64,000 nucleotides of DNA, from NCBI RefSeq assembly GCF_014205835.1, contig NZ_JACHCQ010000009.1, forward strand, positions 86,248 through 150,247. The letters are read 5' to 3'. The position numbers and the translations under genes were made by a program. The notes under the pieces are model-generated. The model did no database searches and was not told the DNA's origin. It saw nothing but the letters and a program-made list of their open reading frames with translations. Shown here one piece after another: positions 35,421 through 43,428 of the stretch. Source of the stretch: Pedobacter sp. AK013 (GTDB lineage Bacteria; Bacteroidota; Bacteroidia; Sphingobacteriales; Sphingobacteriaceae). The first letter of the stretch is position 1. Each line of letters starts with the position of its first letter.

Positions 35421-36299
35421 TTATGGTCTGCCTTTAGCTAAAGCCCTCTCGGCAATTTTAACTGCTTTTTTCTCTCTCCAGTTTGCATATTTTTCCTTGA
35501 AAGTCATTTTAATCAAACTATCAATTGCGCCATGGGTAAATAAGCTCCAAACACTGGCTACTTTGCGCGAAATTGATTGATCCCATGCCCTCAAGCTTAA
35601 AGAGAATGAACCATCCAAGTATTTCATCCAGTGCCACATTCCGGTTGGCATAAATAAAGTATCGCCATGCTCTAAGAAAACTTCATAACCTTCTACACCA
35701 TTAAGTGCCGGGAATTTTTCGAAATCAGGGTTGGCTACATCATAATCTTCTAAAGCATAAGTTGCATTTGGCAGGCAATACAATCTGTCTTTCCATTTAT
35801 TGTCGAACAAAACAATATGTTTTCTGCCACCAAAGTGTGTATGGAAAATATGCGGTAAATCGATATCGTAATGTAAAAAGGTTACGGAGTTAGAACCGCC
35901 AAAGAACATTGCAGGCATGCTTTCAATGAAACCGCCCATTAAATCTTTAGGGATTTTTACATCGTTGATTAAACTCGGTACTTTTTTAAACAGATTAAAA
36001 AAGAATATGCGCAGTTCCGTTGGCTCGCGTTTAATTAGGTCAAGGTAATCGCCAAATTTCATATGCGCCGTAGCTGCATTAATCGGTTTTGATGGATCAG
36101 CTTTAGAGTTGTCGTAAAGTGGAACCTCAAGCTCGCCACCAATTTCCTTTAAATATTCAGTCGTCCATTTTTCTCTGGCAGGCCAGTCTTTGGTTAGGCC
36201 CCTGATTACTAACGGACGTTTAGTTTTCAGATAATTTTTCTTAAAATCTTCGGGAGTAATGCTCTCAACGATATCAACAGGTTTTAAAATGAAACTCAT
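35421..36299 (-). CDS. JmjC/cupin_8 family putative Fe(II)/2-oxoglutarate oxygenase (copy 1)
   Basis: A 292-aa cupin-fold protein of the JmjC (Cupin_8) group. Iron ligands are visible: His 143 and Asp 145 in FLHYDID, and His 223 in GMWHWMKYLDG. Lys 160-His 161 in GGRKHIVLFD sits where 2-oxoglutarate is bound. The N-terminal RPLVIRGLTKDWPA motif is common to this group (FIH-like). It is 128 bp downstream of the DUF3050 gene, and the gapless paralogue (37272-38153) lies on the other side, so the three form one cluster on the minus strand. The substrate (protein side chain or small molecule) is unknown. Confidence 0.85.
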   Translation of the reverse strand: MSFILKPVDIVESITPEDFKKNYLKTKRPLVIRGLTKDWPAREKWTTEYLKEIGGELEVPLYDNSKADPSKPINAATAHMKFGDYLDLIKREPTELRIFFFNLFKKVPSLINDVKIPKDLMGGFIESMPAMFFGGSNSVTFLHYDIDLPHIFHTHFGGRKHIVLFDNKWKDRLYCLPNATYALEDYDVANPDFEKFPALNGVEGYEVFLEHGDTLFMPTGMWHWMKYLDGSFSLSLRAWDQSISRKVASVWSLFTHGAIDSLIKMTFKEKYANWREKKAVKIAERALAKGRP

Positions 36300-36427
36300 G
36301 CGCTTAAAATCGGTTATTTGTGCCGAACAACAAATGTGTAAATTTTATTTTATAAAATTGATGCTAGCAGGTAAATGTGACTAAAATCACGTAATCTAAA
36401 ATTAGTAAATACTTAACAATTTAATAA

Positions 36428-37213
36428 TTACGCCTCAACTTTATTTTTAACAATTTCGGCATAGGCCGCGTCCCACAGGGCTATCCTTTTTTGTAGCGCC
36501 TGTTTTGTGGTTTCTTCTGCTTCAGCCCAAAAGGTATCATCTTTTTCACAAAGTTTCTCCGTCATGGAGAGCGCTAAATGGCTGTGGTGATCGCCATCTA
36601 CTTCTATATGGCGCTCCAAGTAGTATTTAAAGATCGAAACGCTATCGGCCTGGGCGCTATTCAAGTCATTTACCATGCTAAAAAACATGTTTGGAATTAA
36701 ATCCTCGCGACCAAAAGTAAAACTTGCTGCCTGCAAATGTGTTTTTCCACTGTTAATGGTTTCGAAAGTAGCATTAACAAAATCTTTTGCAGTTGCGGGT
36801 ACTTCAGCAATTTCAAAAGCCTCTTTAAAGCTTTTCCCGTTTTTTAGTTCCTGTAAAAAGATATTGATAGGTTTTGTATTTGCGCCACATTGCTCCATTG
36901 CATCCAGGTAGAGTTCAAAGTGGCTCTTTATGGCCCCATTAGCATCTACATCCGATTCTTCGCCTGCAACAATTTCATTGATCAATTGTCGGGTAACAGG
37001 ATCGCCTACCGGAAACCAAGGTAGTGTAGTACAGGTTAAATTAATTTGTAAGGCTTTAAGCAGCGACATGAAATCCCAAACGGCAAAAATATGGTGTTCC
37101 ATAAAAATCCGAAGATCTTCTATTTCACTAATGGCCGAATAAACTTTATGGCTAATAATTTCTTGCCTTAGTGGTTCTATCTCTTGCTGAATTTTTATAA
37201 TGTTATGATGCAT
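36428..37213 (-). CDS. DUF3050 protein, heme-oxygenase-like fold
   Basis: A 261-aa all-helical protein of the DUF3050 family. Candidate metal-binding residues, in the pattern of heme-oxygenase-like diiron oxidases, are E39-H40-H41 (FMEHHIFAVWDFM), E80 and E85-E86 (NEIVAGEESD), H98/E100 (SHFELYL) and the HIEVDGDHHSH block (202-212). The family has no established reaction. It lies between two closely related JmjC-type oxygenase genes, so it probably acts on the same substrate in a multi-step oxidation; this is inference. No signal peptide. Confidence 0.8.
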   Translation of the reverse strand: MHHNIIKIQQEIEPLRQEIISHKVYSAISEIEDLRIFMEHHIFAVWDFMSLLKALQINLTCTTLPWFPVGDPVTRQLINEIVAGEESDVDANGAIKSHFELYLDAMEQCGANTKPINIFLQELKNGKSFKEAFEIAEVPATAKDFVNATFETINSGKTHLQAASFTFGREDLIPNMFFSMVNDLNSAQADSVSIFKYYLERHIEVDGDHHSHLALSMTEKLCEKDDTFWAEAEETTKQALQKRIALWDAAYAEIVKNKVEA

Positions 37214-37271
37214 ATTGATTTTGTGTTAGGAGATTGGCGTCCAAACCTCATCCTATCGTTAGCTTTTATTC

Positions 37272-38153
37272 TTATTTTGGTAAATTCTTCTTTAGTGCTC
37301 TGCTCGCTCTTTTAACTGCAAGTTCCTCTTTCCAGTGCATATACTTTTCACGGTAGTTTGCTTTCATAAAGTCGTCAAATTTACGCTGTAAAGTTAAGTT
37401 ATACAAGCTTTTTGCTTTCACGCCCCAGCTTTTATCCCATGCCCTTAAACTAATAGAAAAAGATCCATCCAGGTATTTCATCCAATGCCAGTATCCGGTT
37501 GGCATAAATAAGGTATCGCCATGTTCTAAAAAAGCTTCGACACCCTGAACGCCTTTTAATGCGGGGAATTTATCAAAATCAGGGTTTTCCACATCATAAT
37601 CTTCTAAGGCATAAGTGGCATATGGAATCTGATACAAACGTTCTTTCCATTTATAATCAAATAAGATCACATGTTTTCGCCCATTAAAGTGCGTATGGAA
37701 AATGTGCGCCAAATCAATGTCGTAGTGTAAAAAGGTAACCGAACCTTTACCGCCGAAGAACATATTGGGATAGCTATCCAAAAAACCGCCCATTAAATCT
37801 TTTGGTGCGATGTAATCTTCCAGTATCTTAGGTGCAAATTTTATCGGATCGAACAAAAAGATACGCAGATCGGTTGGTGTTTCTTTAATCAGATCTATAT
37901 AGTCGCCAAATTTCATTTCGGCAGCAGATGCATTTATAGGTTTAGAAGGATCGGCTTTAGAACTGTCGTAAAGCGGAACAGTTTTATCGCCAACAACTTC
38001 TTTCATGTATTCCATTGTCCATTTTTGGTAAGCAGGCCATTTTTTGGCCATATTTTTTATTACCAAAGGTTTACGTGGCTTAAGGTAGTTCAGCTCGAAA
38101 TCTGATTTAGATATGTCTTCAACTACATCTATCGGAGATAAATTGAATTTCAT
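37272..38153 (-). CDS. JmjC/cupin_8 family putative Fe(II)/2-oxoglutarate oxygenase (copy 2)
   Basis: A 293-aa paralogue of the protein at 35421-36299, alignable without gaps through the core: His 143, Asp 145 (FLHYDID) and His 223 (GYWHWMKYLDG) match position by position, as do PLYDSSKADPSKPIN and YALEDYDVENPDFDKFPAL. The two differ mainly at the loop around 100-115 and in the C-terminal 50 residues, which are basic (RASRALKKNLPK). It starts the trio JmjC2-DUF3050-JmjC1 (58 and 128 bp gaps). A duplicated enzyme kept on both sides of an unrelated gene argues for different substrates or a heteromer. Confidence 0.85.
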   Translation of the reverse strand: MKFNLSPIDVVEDISKSDFELNYLKPRKPLVIKNMAKKWPAYQKWTMEYMKEVVGDKTVPLYDSSKADPSKPINASAAEMKFGDYIDLIKETPTDLRIFLFDPIKFAPKILEDYIAPKDLMGGFLDSYPNMFFGGKGSVTFLHYDIDLAHIFHTHFNGRKHVILFDYKWKERLYQIPYATYALEDYDVENPDFDKFPALKGVQGVEAFLEHGDTLFMPTGYWHWMKYLDGSFSISLRAWDKSWGVKAKSLYNLTLQRKFDDFMKANYREKYMHWKEELAVKRASRALKKNLPK

Positions 38154-38271
38154 GTTAAAAAACTATTAATGCAGTAAAATTAAATAGTTAAAAAACAGTA
38201 AACATTATAAATGCGAAAACTTGAAAAACAACTGACAATTCATCAAAAAAAGTCAGAAAGTATGTTTAACT

Positions 38272-38309
38272 ATAATAAAAATGCCCCTACGTTTAAGAGA
38301 GGGGCATTT
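38272..38309 (-). terminator. Rho-independent terminator of the fasciclin gene
   Basis: AAATGCCCCT (38279-38288) and AGGGGCATTT (38300-38309) form a perfect 10-bp stem; on the minus strand it is followed by TTTATTATAG, so transcripts of the fasciclin gene end here, before the JmjC2-DUF3050-JmjC1 promoter. Confidence 0.75.
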
Positions 38310-38359
38310 GTACCATAATCACGGATGTGATATATGTTTTAATAAGGATATCTAAAATT

Positions 38360-38911
38360 TTATTTAGGCATTAAGACGGTATCAACAACATGGATTACCC
38401 CATTTTTTTGATAAACATCTGCAATTGTTACGGTGCTCATTCCTCCCTTTTCATCTTTTAACACTAATTTTTTGCCTTCCATCCAAGCCCAAAGTTTACC
38501 ACCTTGCACAGTTTTAAGTTCTGCTTTGCCACCACCAGCTTTAATTGCTTTTGCAATTGCTTTGCTGTCCATTTTACCGGCAACAACGTGGTAAGTTAAA
38601 ATCTTGGTAAGGGTTGCTTTGTTTTCTGGTTTAACCAAATTATCAACAGTACCTGCAGGAAGTTTATCGAATGCAGCGTTGGTTGGAGCAAAAACGGTAA
38701 AGGGACCTGCACTTTTTAAAGTTTCTACCAAACCTGCTGCTTTAACTGCTGCAACCAGGGTAGTGTGGTCTTTCGAATGTACAGCGTTGTCTACAATATC
38801 TTTAGTTGCATACATTGCTGCTCCACCAACCATTGGGTTTTTTTGAGCGTAAACCTGAGTTGTGAATGCCATTGTAATTACGGCAAATACGGCTAAGATT
38901 AAATTTTTCAT
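38360..38911 (-). CDS. Secreted fasciclin-domain (FAS1) protein
   Basis: A 183-aa protein with a signal peptide (about 1-22, ending TTQVYAQ) and one FAS1 domain. The diagnostic segments are present: LKSAGPFTVFAPTNAAFDKLP (H1 region), TLTKILTYHVVAGKMDSKAI, and the C-terminal KNGVIHVVDTVLMP (H2). FAS1 domains mediate adhesion and matrix contacts at the cell surface. It is monocistronic with its own terminator. Confidence 0.94.
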   Translation of the reverse strand: MKNLILAVFAVITMAFTTQVYAQKNPMVGGAAMYATKDIVDNAVHSKDHTTLVAAVKAAGLVETLKSAGPFTVFAPTNAAFDKLPAGTVDNLVKPENKATLTKILTYHVVAGKMDSKAIAKAIKAGGGKAELKTVQGGKLWAWMEGKKLVLKDEKGGMSTVTIADVYQKNGVIHVVDTVLMPK

Positions 38912-39137
38912 TATTTCTAATTTTTAAGTTTCTGTTATTTGATTCCATTTACGATAGCGTACAGATACTTGGTTTTTAGAAATTGAAATTATTGTTTAAT
39001 TTATTGATTATTAGCTATTTAATTTTATTTTTTTTACTTTGTAAAAGTGCTGTAGTGATTCTTCGGATGGACTAGCCCCTAAGCCACATCCTTTATAAAC
39101 TTAGCCGATTACGCTTAACACCCAGCGTCAAACACTT

Positions 39138-39920
39138 CTAATTCACCTTCGCCGTTCTTACTTTTTTAGAAAAAAGCTTAGGGAAAAAGCGTTTTAATAA
39201 GACTGCCCTGGTTTCTTTTCCGCCAATATAAACCTCTTCCTTTTTGTTCCTAATGGCCAGCACAATTTGTTTTGCACATTCAGTAGGTGTCATGGCATTT
39301 TCATGTGCATCGCCCATTTTATTTAAGGGCTTGCCATCTGCAGTAAGCGCATTGTAGGTTACATTTGTTTTGATAAAACCTGGACAGATGATGGTAATAT
39401 CGATGTTTTTATCGTAAACTTCCGATCGGAGTGAATCAAAATAACCATGCAGCGCATGTTTAGAAGCTGCATAAGTGGAACGGAATTTTGTACCGAATTT
39501 CCCAACAAGACTGCTAATTACAACGATCTGCCCAGCACCATTGGCAATCATCAAAGGCAGAACCGCTTTACTCAGTGCAACCGTTCCCCAAAAATTGGTA
39601 TTCATAATCTGTTGCTCTGTTTGCAGGTTGGTTTCTAATGCTAAACTCCGTTGACTTACACCACCGCTATTGATCAGTAAATCTATTTTTCCAAAAATAC
39701 GGATGGCATCGGCAGCCTTGTTTTCCAGTGTAGTTGTTTCACTCAAATCGAATGGTAAAACATGTATATTAAAAGAGTTTTGGCAATTTCCTTTTACCCT
39801 GAACAGTTCATCGCGATTCCTTCCCGAGATGATTAGCTTATTGCCAGCTTTAAAATACTCATATACCAAGGCTTCGCCAATACCTGATGATGCACCTGTA
39901 ATCCATACAATTTTTGACAT
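39138..39920 (-). CDS. Short-chain dehydrogenase/reductase
   Basis: NAD(P)-dependent oxidoreductase, 260 aa. The nucleotide loop TGASSGIGEAL (10-20), NSGG in place of NNAG, catalytic Ser in VVISSLVGKFG and YAASKHALHGY (Tyr/Lys) are all present. The SRNGDELFR-like second strand has Arg after GRN, favouring NADP. It resembles the DHRS7/YqjQ-type classical SDRs with a basic C-terminus. The substrate is unknown. The gene lies alone between fasciclin and hemW. Confidence 0.9.
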   Translation of the reverse strand: MSKIVWITGASSGIGEALVYEYFKAGNKLIISGRNRDELFRVKGNCQNSFNIHVLPFDLSETTTLENKAADAIRIFGKIDLLINSGGVSQRSLALETNLQTEQQIMNTNFWGTVALSKAVLPLMIANGAGQIVVISSLVGKFGTKFRSTYAASKHALHGYFDSLRSEVYDKNIDITIICPGFIKTNVTYNALTADGKPLNKMGDAHENAMTPTECAKQIVLAIRNKKEEVYIGGKETRAVLLKRFFPKLFSKKVRTAKVN

Positions 39921-39989
39921 AATATATAATTATTGAATTAGAGAATGATAAACTCGTAAAAAAGCATCCACTCACTCTAATTCATTCCT

Positions 39990-41123
39990 TCAATCATTCT
40001 CAACAATGAACAATTCCGAAGCAATATGATCGGCAAATAATTTTCCGTTTTGACTTAAATAAATATTATCTCCGTCAGCCACTAGCCAGTCTTTATCTCC
40101 GAAATTTTTAAGGTTGTGTTTTGTTTCTGTTAAAAAGTCTTTCCCGAAATCGGTATTTATTTTTTGTAAATCAGTTCCCCACATCGTTCTTAACGAAGTC
40201 ATAATGTATTCGTTAAACCTGTCGTTTAAACTCAGTTCCTCAACAATTTCAGGAAGTTTGTTGTGTCCCAAAGTTTCTATATACAAGGCGTTATTGGCAG
40301 GGTTCATGTAGCGGTTTTGACCGTTAAAGCCGTGTGCGGACGGGCCAATGCCAATATAATCTATTCCTTTCCAGTAATTGGTGTTATGTACGGCATAACG
40401 GTTCGGTTTAGCAAAATTCGAAATTTCATAGTGCTCAAATCCGGCATTTACCAGTTTATCCATCAAAATTACAAACTGAGCGGCACTTTGGTTGTCATTT
40501 ATGGGGGCTTGTTTTTTATTTTTTATGGTATGTGCTAAAGCTGTCCGTGGTTCTACCGTTAAGGCATAGGCCGAAATATGCGGAACCTCAAGCTCAATTG
40601 CTTTTTGGATATTGTTTAGCCATTTCTGATCCGTTAGCAAAGGATAGCCATAAATTAAATCGAGGGTTAAGTTTTCAAAACCGGCGTCCTGACTTCTTCT
40701 GATGCAATCTTCCGCTTCTTGTGCCTGGTGAGCCCGATTCATCCAGATGAGGTCTTCATCATAAAAAGATTGAATGCCTACACTGAAACGGTTAACAGGT
40801 AGCTGTTTCAGTTCTTTTAACTTCTGGGCGGTTAAATCGTCTGGATTGGTTTCGATGGTAATTTCAGCATTTCCATCAACCGAAAAAGTGTGGTTAATGG
40901 CATCGAAAATTTTTTGTAAAGCCGCCTGAGATAAAATAGAGGGCGTTCCGCCACCAAAATAAATACTTCCAACCTGTCCGCCAATCCGGTCTTTTTTCAT
41001 TTTGATCTCTTTGCAGATCGCATCAACCATTTCATCAGCATATTTTAAGGAAGTACTGAAATGAAAATCGCAATAGTGACAGGCCTTTTTGCAAAACGGA
41101 ATATGGATGTAAATACCAGACAT
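39990..41123 (-). CDS. hemW: Heme chaperone HemW (radical SAM)
   Basis: Radical SAM protein related to HemN that transfers heme to target proteins rather than oxidising coproporphyrinogen. The 377-aa product begins SGIYIHIPFCKKACHYCDF: the iron-sulfur CxxxCxxC motif is CKKACHYC (near residue 10-17). GGGTPS and the later GIGPSAHGF motif are family features. The extra Cys of true HemN (CxxxCxxCxC) is not present, in favour of HemW. Confidence 0.92.
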   Translation of the reverse strand: MSGIYIHIPFCKKACHYCDFHFSTSLKYADEMVDAICKEIKMKKDRIGGQVGSIYFGGGTPSILSQAALQKIFDAINHTFSVDGNAEITIETNPDDLTAQKLKELKQLPVNRFSVGIQSFYDEDLIWMNRAHQAQEAEDCIRRSQDAGFENLTLDLIYGYPLLTDQKWLNNIQKAIELEVPHISAYALTVEPRTALAHTIKNKKQAPINDNQSAAQFVILMDKLVNAGFEHYEISNFAKPNRYAVHNTNYWKGIDYIGIGPSAHGFNGQNRYMNPANNALYIETLGHNKLPEIVEELSLNDRFNEYIMTSLRTMWGTDLQKINTDFGKDFLTETKHNLKNFGDKDWLVADGDNIYLSQNGKLFADHIASELFIVEND

Positions 41124-41208
41124 TGGAGCAAAGATAGCGAAGTTAATTTTTCTTTATTGTCATAAATATAGAGTTAGCCAATGTATGTAGGTTATGCTGA
41201 GATAGAGT

Positions 41209-41293
41209 AAAGTAATAGCTTTACTTTATTTTTGTTTTTGTAAAGTAATAACTTTACTTTTGTATTAATAAGGTAAAGTAATAGCTTTACTTT
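41209..41293. promoter_or_regulatory. Three 19-bp palindromic operators at exact 33-bp spacing
   Basis: AAAGTAATAGCTTTACTTT occurs at 41209-41227 and 41275-41293, and AAAGTAATAACTTTACTTT at 41242-41260: 7-bp inverted arms (AAAGTAA/TTACTTT) with a 5-base centre, the second copy differing by one base. The pitch is exactly 33 bp, about three helical turns, so bound dimers would face one side of the DNA. Copy 2 covers the -7 box, copy 3 lies between the presumed start of transcription and the ATG. The natural ligand is the HTH protein encoded directly downstream. Confidence 0.85.
41231..41262 (+). promoter_or_regulatory. Promoter of the mobile mystery protein A/B pair
   Basis: TTTG at 41231-41234, a 20-bp spacer, then TACTTTTG at 41255-41262, an exact TAnnTTTG. 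The -7 box is overlapped by the second of three operators, which fits autorepression. Confidence 0.55.
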
Positions 41294-41300
41294 TAGTGTT

Positions 41301-41759
41301 ATGGGAAAGAAATCATTAATGCTGCAACAGCTAAATAGCAAACTTTTAAGTTTTGCAAATTTGAGCCGAATTGCAATTCCACCAAATGGTTGGATTAAAG
41401 CAATCCGAAATACCCTAGGTATGTCTATGCAGCAATTGGCTAATAAATTAGCGATAAGTAAACAAGGAGTTTTAGACATAGAAAAAAGAGAAGCCGATGG
41501 TTCGATTACCATAAAATCTCTTAGGGAGCTGGGTAGGGTTTTGGATATGGAACTGGTTTATGGTTTTGTGCCTAAAGATGGATCGTTAGAGGCAATGATT
41601 GAAAAAAAGTCAAATGAATTGGCTACAAAAATTGTTCTCCGTACTTCAAATACTATGCAATTAGAAGACCAGGGTAATTCTAAAGAAAGGATTGAGAAAG
41701 CCATAAAAGAAAGGACAGAAGAAATTAAAAATGAAATGCCTAAAATTTTATGGGATTAG
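41301..41759 (+). CDS. Mobile mystery protein A (HTH antitoxin-like)
   Basis: A 152-aa protein with a single helix-turn-helix (about 36-80) beginning IRNTLGMSMQQLANKLAISK followed by QGVLDIEKREADGSI, of the XRE class. The C-terminal half is charged and helical (IEKAIKERTEEIKNEMPKIL). This is the DNA-binding half of the mobile mystery A/B pair, found together in many genomes. The three palindromes in front are its likely operators. It overlaps the Fic gene by 10 bp (ATGGGATTAG shared), so the two are translationally coupled, as in toxin-antitoxin modules. Confidence 0.88.
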   Translation: MGKKSLMLQQLNSKLLSFANLSRIAIPPNGWIKAIRNTLGMSMQQLANKLAISKQGVLDIEKREADGSITIKSLRELGRVLDMELVYGFVPKDGSLEAMIEKKSNELATKIVLRTSNTMQLEDQGNSKERIEKAIKERTEEIKNEMPKILWD

Positions 41760-42346
41760 ATTTGAACTATATTGATGGGCAAACCCCTTTAGACGAAGAC
41801 GAAAAAGAAGGTCTGCTCATCTCTACTGTTGCAACCAGAGAAGAACTCGACGAATTCGAACAACAAAATATCGAAGAAGCGATAAAATGGACACTAAGCA
41901 AAAAGTTTAAACCAGAAAAATTATTAGATGAAGCCTTTATTAAAGATATACATAAGCGGATGTATAAAGATGTTTGGAAATGGGCAGGGGCATTCCGCAA
42001 AACAAATAAAAATATTGGTGTAGATAGATGGCAGATTACCGTTGAATTAAAGAATTTATTGGAAGATACTAAGTTCTGGATTGAAAATAATACATATTCT
42101 CCGGATGAAATAGCTATCCGCTTTAAACATCGGATAGTAAGCATACATTGTTTTTCTAATGGAAATGGCAGGCACAGTAGGTTATTGGCAGATATTATTG
42201 TTGAAAAATTATTTCATGAAGAGGTGTTTACCTGGGGAGCTGAAAATCTTTCTAAGGAAAGTGAGAATAGGAGAGGATACCTTAATTCATTGAAACAGGC
42301 AGACAAAGGCGATTACACAGCACTTCTTTTGTTTGCAAGGTCATAA
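41750..42346 (+). CDS. Mobile mystery protein B (Fic-domain toxin-like protein)
   Basis: A 198-aa Fic-fold protein. The catalytic loop reads HCFSNGNGRHSR (133-144): His 133 and the GNGRxxR anion hole are intact, while the Pro of the usual HPF is Cys 134. The N-terminal part (YIDGQTPLDEDEKEGL) is the signature of mobile mystery protein B. Fic enzymes transfer AMP or another group to proteins; this one is probably restrained by protein A (class I-like arrangement), although an inhibitory (S/T)xxxE(G/N) helix is not obvious in either protein. The target is unknown. Confidence 0.88.
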   Translation: MGLDLNYIDGQTPLDEDEKEGLLISTVATREELDEFEQQNIEEAIKWTLSKKFKPEKLLDEAFIKDIHKRMYKDVWKWAGAFRKTNKNIGVDRWQITVELKNLLEDTKFWIENNTYSPDEIAIRFKHRIVSIHCFSNGNGRHSRLLADIIVEKLFHEEVFTWGAENLSKESENRRGYLNSLKQADKGDYTALLLFARS

Positions 42347-42404
42347 CAGATCTTCGTATTCATCAATCCATTTATTTTCTTTAGGTAAACAATGATTATT
42401 CACC

Positions 42405-42412
42405 TACTTTTG
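42405..42412 (+). promoter_or_regulatory. -7 element before the DUF4271 gene
   Basis: TACTTTTG, an exact TAnnTTTG, lies 24 bp before the ATG at 42437. A matching -33 element is not clear, so the score is moderate. Confidence 0.35.
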
Positions 42413-42436
42413 CATCCTTAAGTTTTGATTTACAGC

Positions 42437-43414
42437 ATGCCGAAATTTATTTTTTTCTTGTTTGCGTTTGTATGGTCTGCTAATTTTGTAGCGGCACAAG
42501 AAATTCCTGTTCAAACAGATAGCGTAGCCGTAAATCAATATCAGTACCGAAGGTACCGGCCCGATTCGGCAACACTCGCCAGACAGAAATTTTCGACCGA
42601 TTCGCTGGTTCACCATACCTGGGTGCTTCCTGATAGTTTAATTAATAAGGGAGCTTTACTTGATACTATCGAAAAGGAATATCTTTTTCCTAAACTCGAT
42701 CTACTGGCCTGGCAAAAGAAATACCAGCACCTAAAGAAAAGGGCGAATCCGTATCAGCTTGGCACAAAAATACCAAAAGGCAATGTTGGTTTGCTGGGAT
42801 TTATTTTTGGTATGCTCATCATCTTTGCGATTCTAAAAAATGCTTTTTCGAAGCAATTATCGGCAATCGTTCAATCGTTTTTTAGCAACAGGATCTTGAA
42901 TAATATTAACAAAGAAGATAACCTCTTTAGTTCGTGGCCATTTTTATTGCTTTTTGTGCAGTTTGGTTTCGTTTTTGGAATGTTCTTTTTTCTGGTTGCG
43001 CAGTGGAATGATATGTATCAGGCTAAAGATGGGTTTAAGTTCTTCTTCAGTATATCCATTACCATAATTGTTTTTTATGCCCTCAAACTGGTTCTTTTAC
43101 GCTTTTTGGGATACTTGTTTAATGTACAGAAACCGGTGGGCGAATACATCTCTATATTGTACCTCAGCTACTTCAATGCATCACTGCTATTTATCCCCCT
43201 GGTTGTTGCTTTTGCGCTATCGCCACTTAAATACGGCGCGATATATATCGTGTTGGCATTCTTGTTGTTAGGCATAATTTTTGCATTTCAATTATTAAGG
43301 GCAGGAATTACAATACTTTCTAATAATAAGTTTTCTAGAATGCATTTAATTTTGTACTTTTGCGCCCTCGAAATATGTCCTATCCTAATACTAATTAAAA
43401 CGATAGGGCTGTAG
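42437..43414 (+). CDS. DUF4271 integral membrane protein
   Basis: Conserved Bacteroidota membrane protein, 325 aa, of unknown function. The start is taken as the ATG at 42437 (a TTG at 42425 is in frame but less likely). A signal segment (about 2-18, FIFFLFAFVWSANFVAAQ) precedes a periplasmic stretch with Arg/Asp-rich QYQYRRYRPDS and WVLPDS, then about six to seven helices from residue 113 to 325. It is upstream of the HemD-like gene by 14 bp, an arrangement recurring in the phylum. Confidence 0.82.
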   Translation: MPKFIFFLFAFVWSANFVAAQEIPVQTDSVAVNQYQYRRYRPDSATLARQKFSTDSLVHHTWVLPDSLINKGALLDTIEKEYLFPKLDLLAWQKKYQHLKKRANPYQLGTKIPKGNVGLLGFIFGMLIIFAILKNAFSKQLSAIVQSFFSNRILNNINKEDNLFSSWPFLLLFVQFGFVFGMFFFLVAQWNDMYQAKDGFKFFFSISITIIVFYALKLVLLRFLGYLFNVQKPVGEYISILYLSYFNASLLFIPLVVAFALSPLKYGAIYIVLAFLLLGIIFAFQLLRAGITILSNNKFSRMHLILYFCALEICPILILIKTIGL

Positions 43415-43428
43415 CAGGAAAAAGGAAA

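Noticed and set aside
41192..41512. Minus-strand frame with a repeated KVKLLLY motif upstream of the mobile mystery A gene
   Set aside because: The repeat is simply the translation of the three 33-bp-spaced operators; the frame overlaps the real HTH gene on the other strand.
42425..42436. TTG start for the DUF4271 gene
   Set aside because: An ATG four codons later gives a better signal segment.
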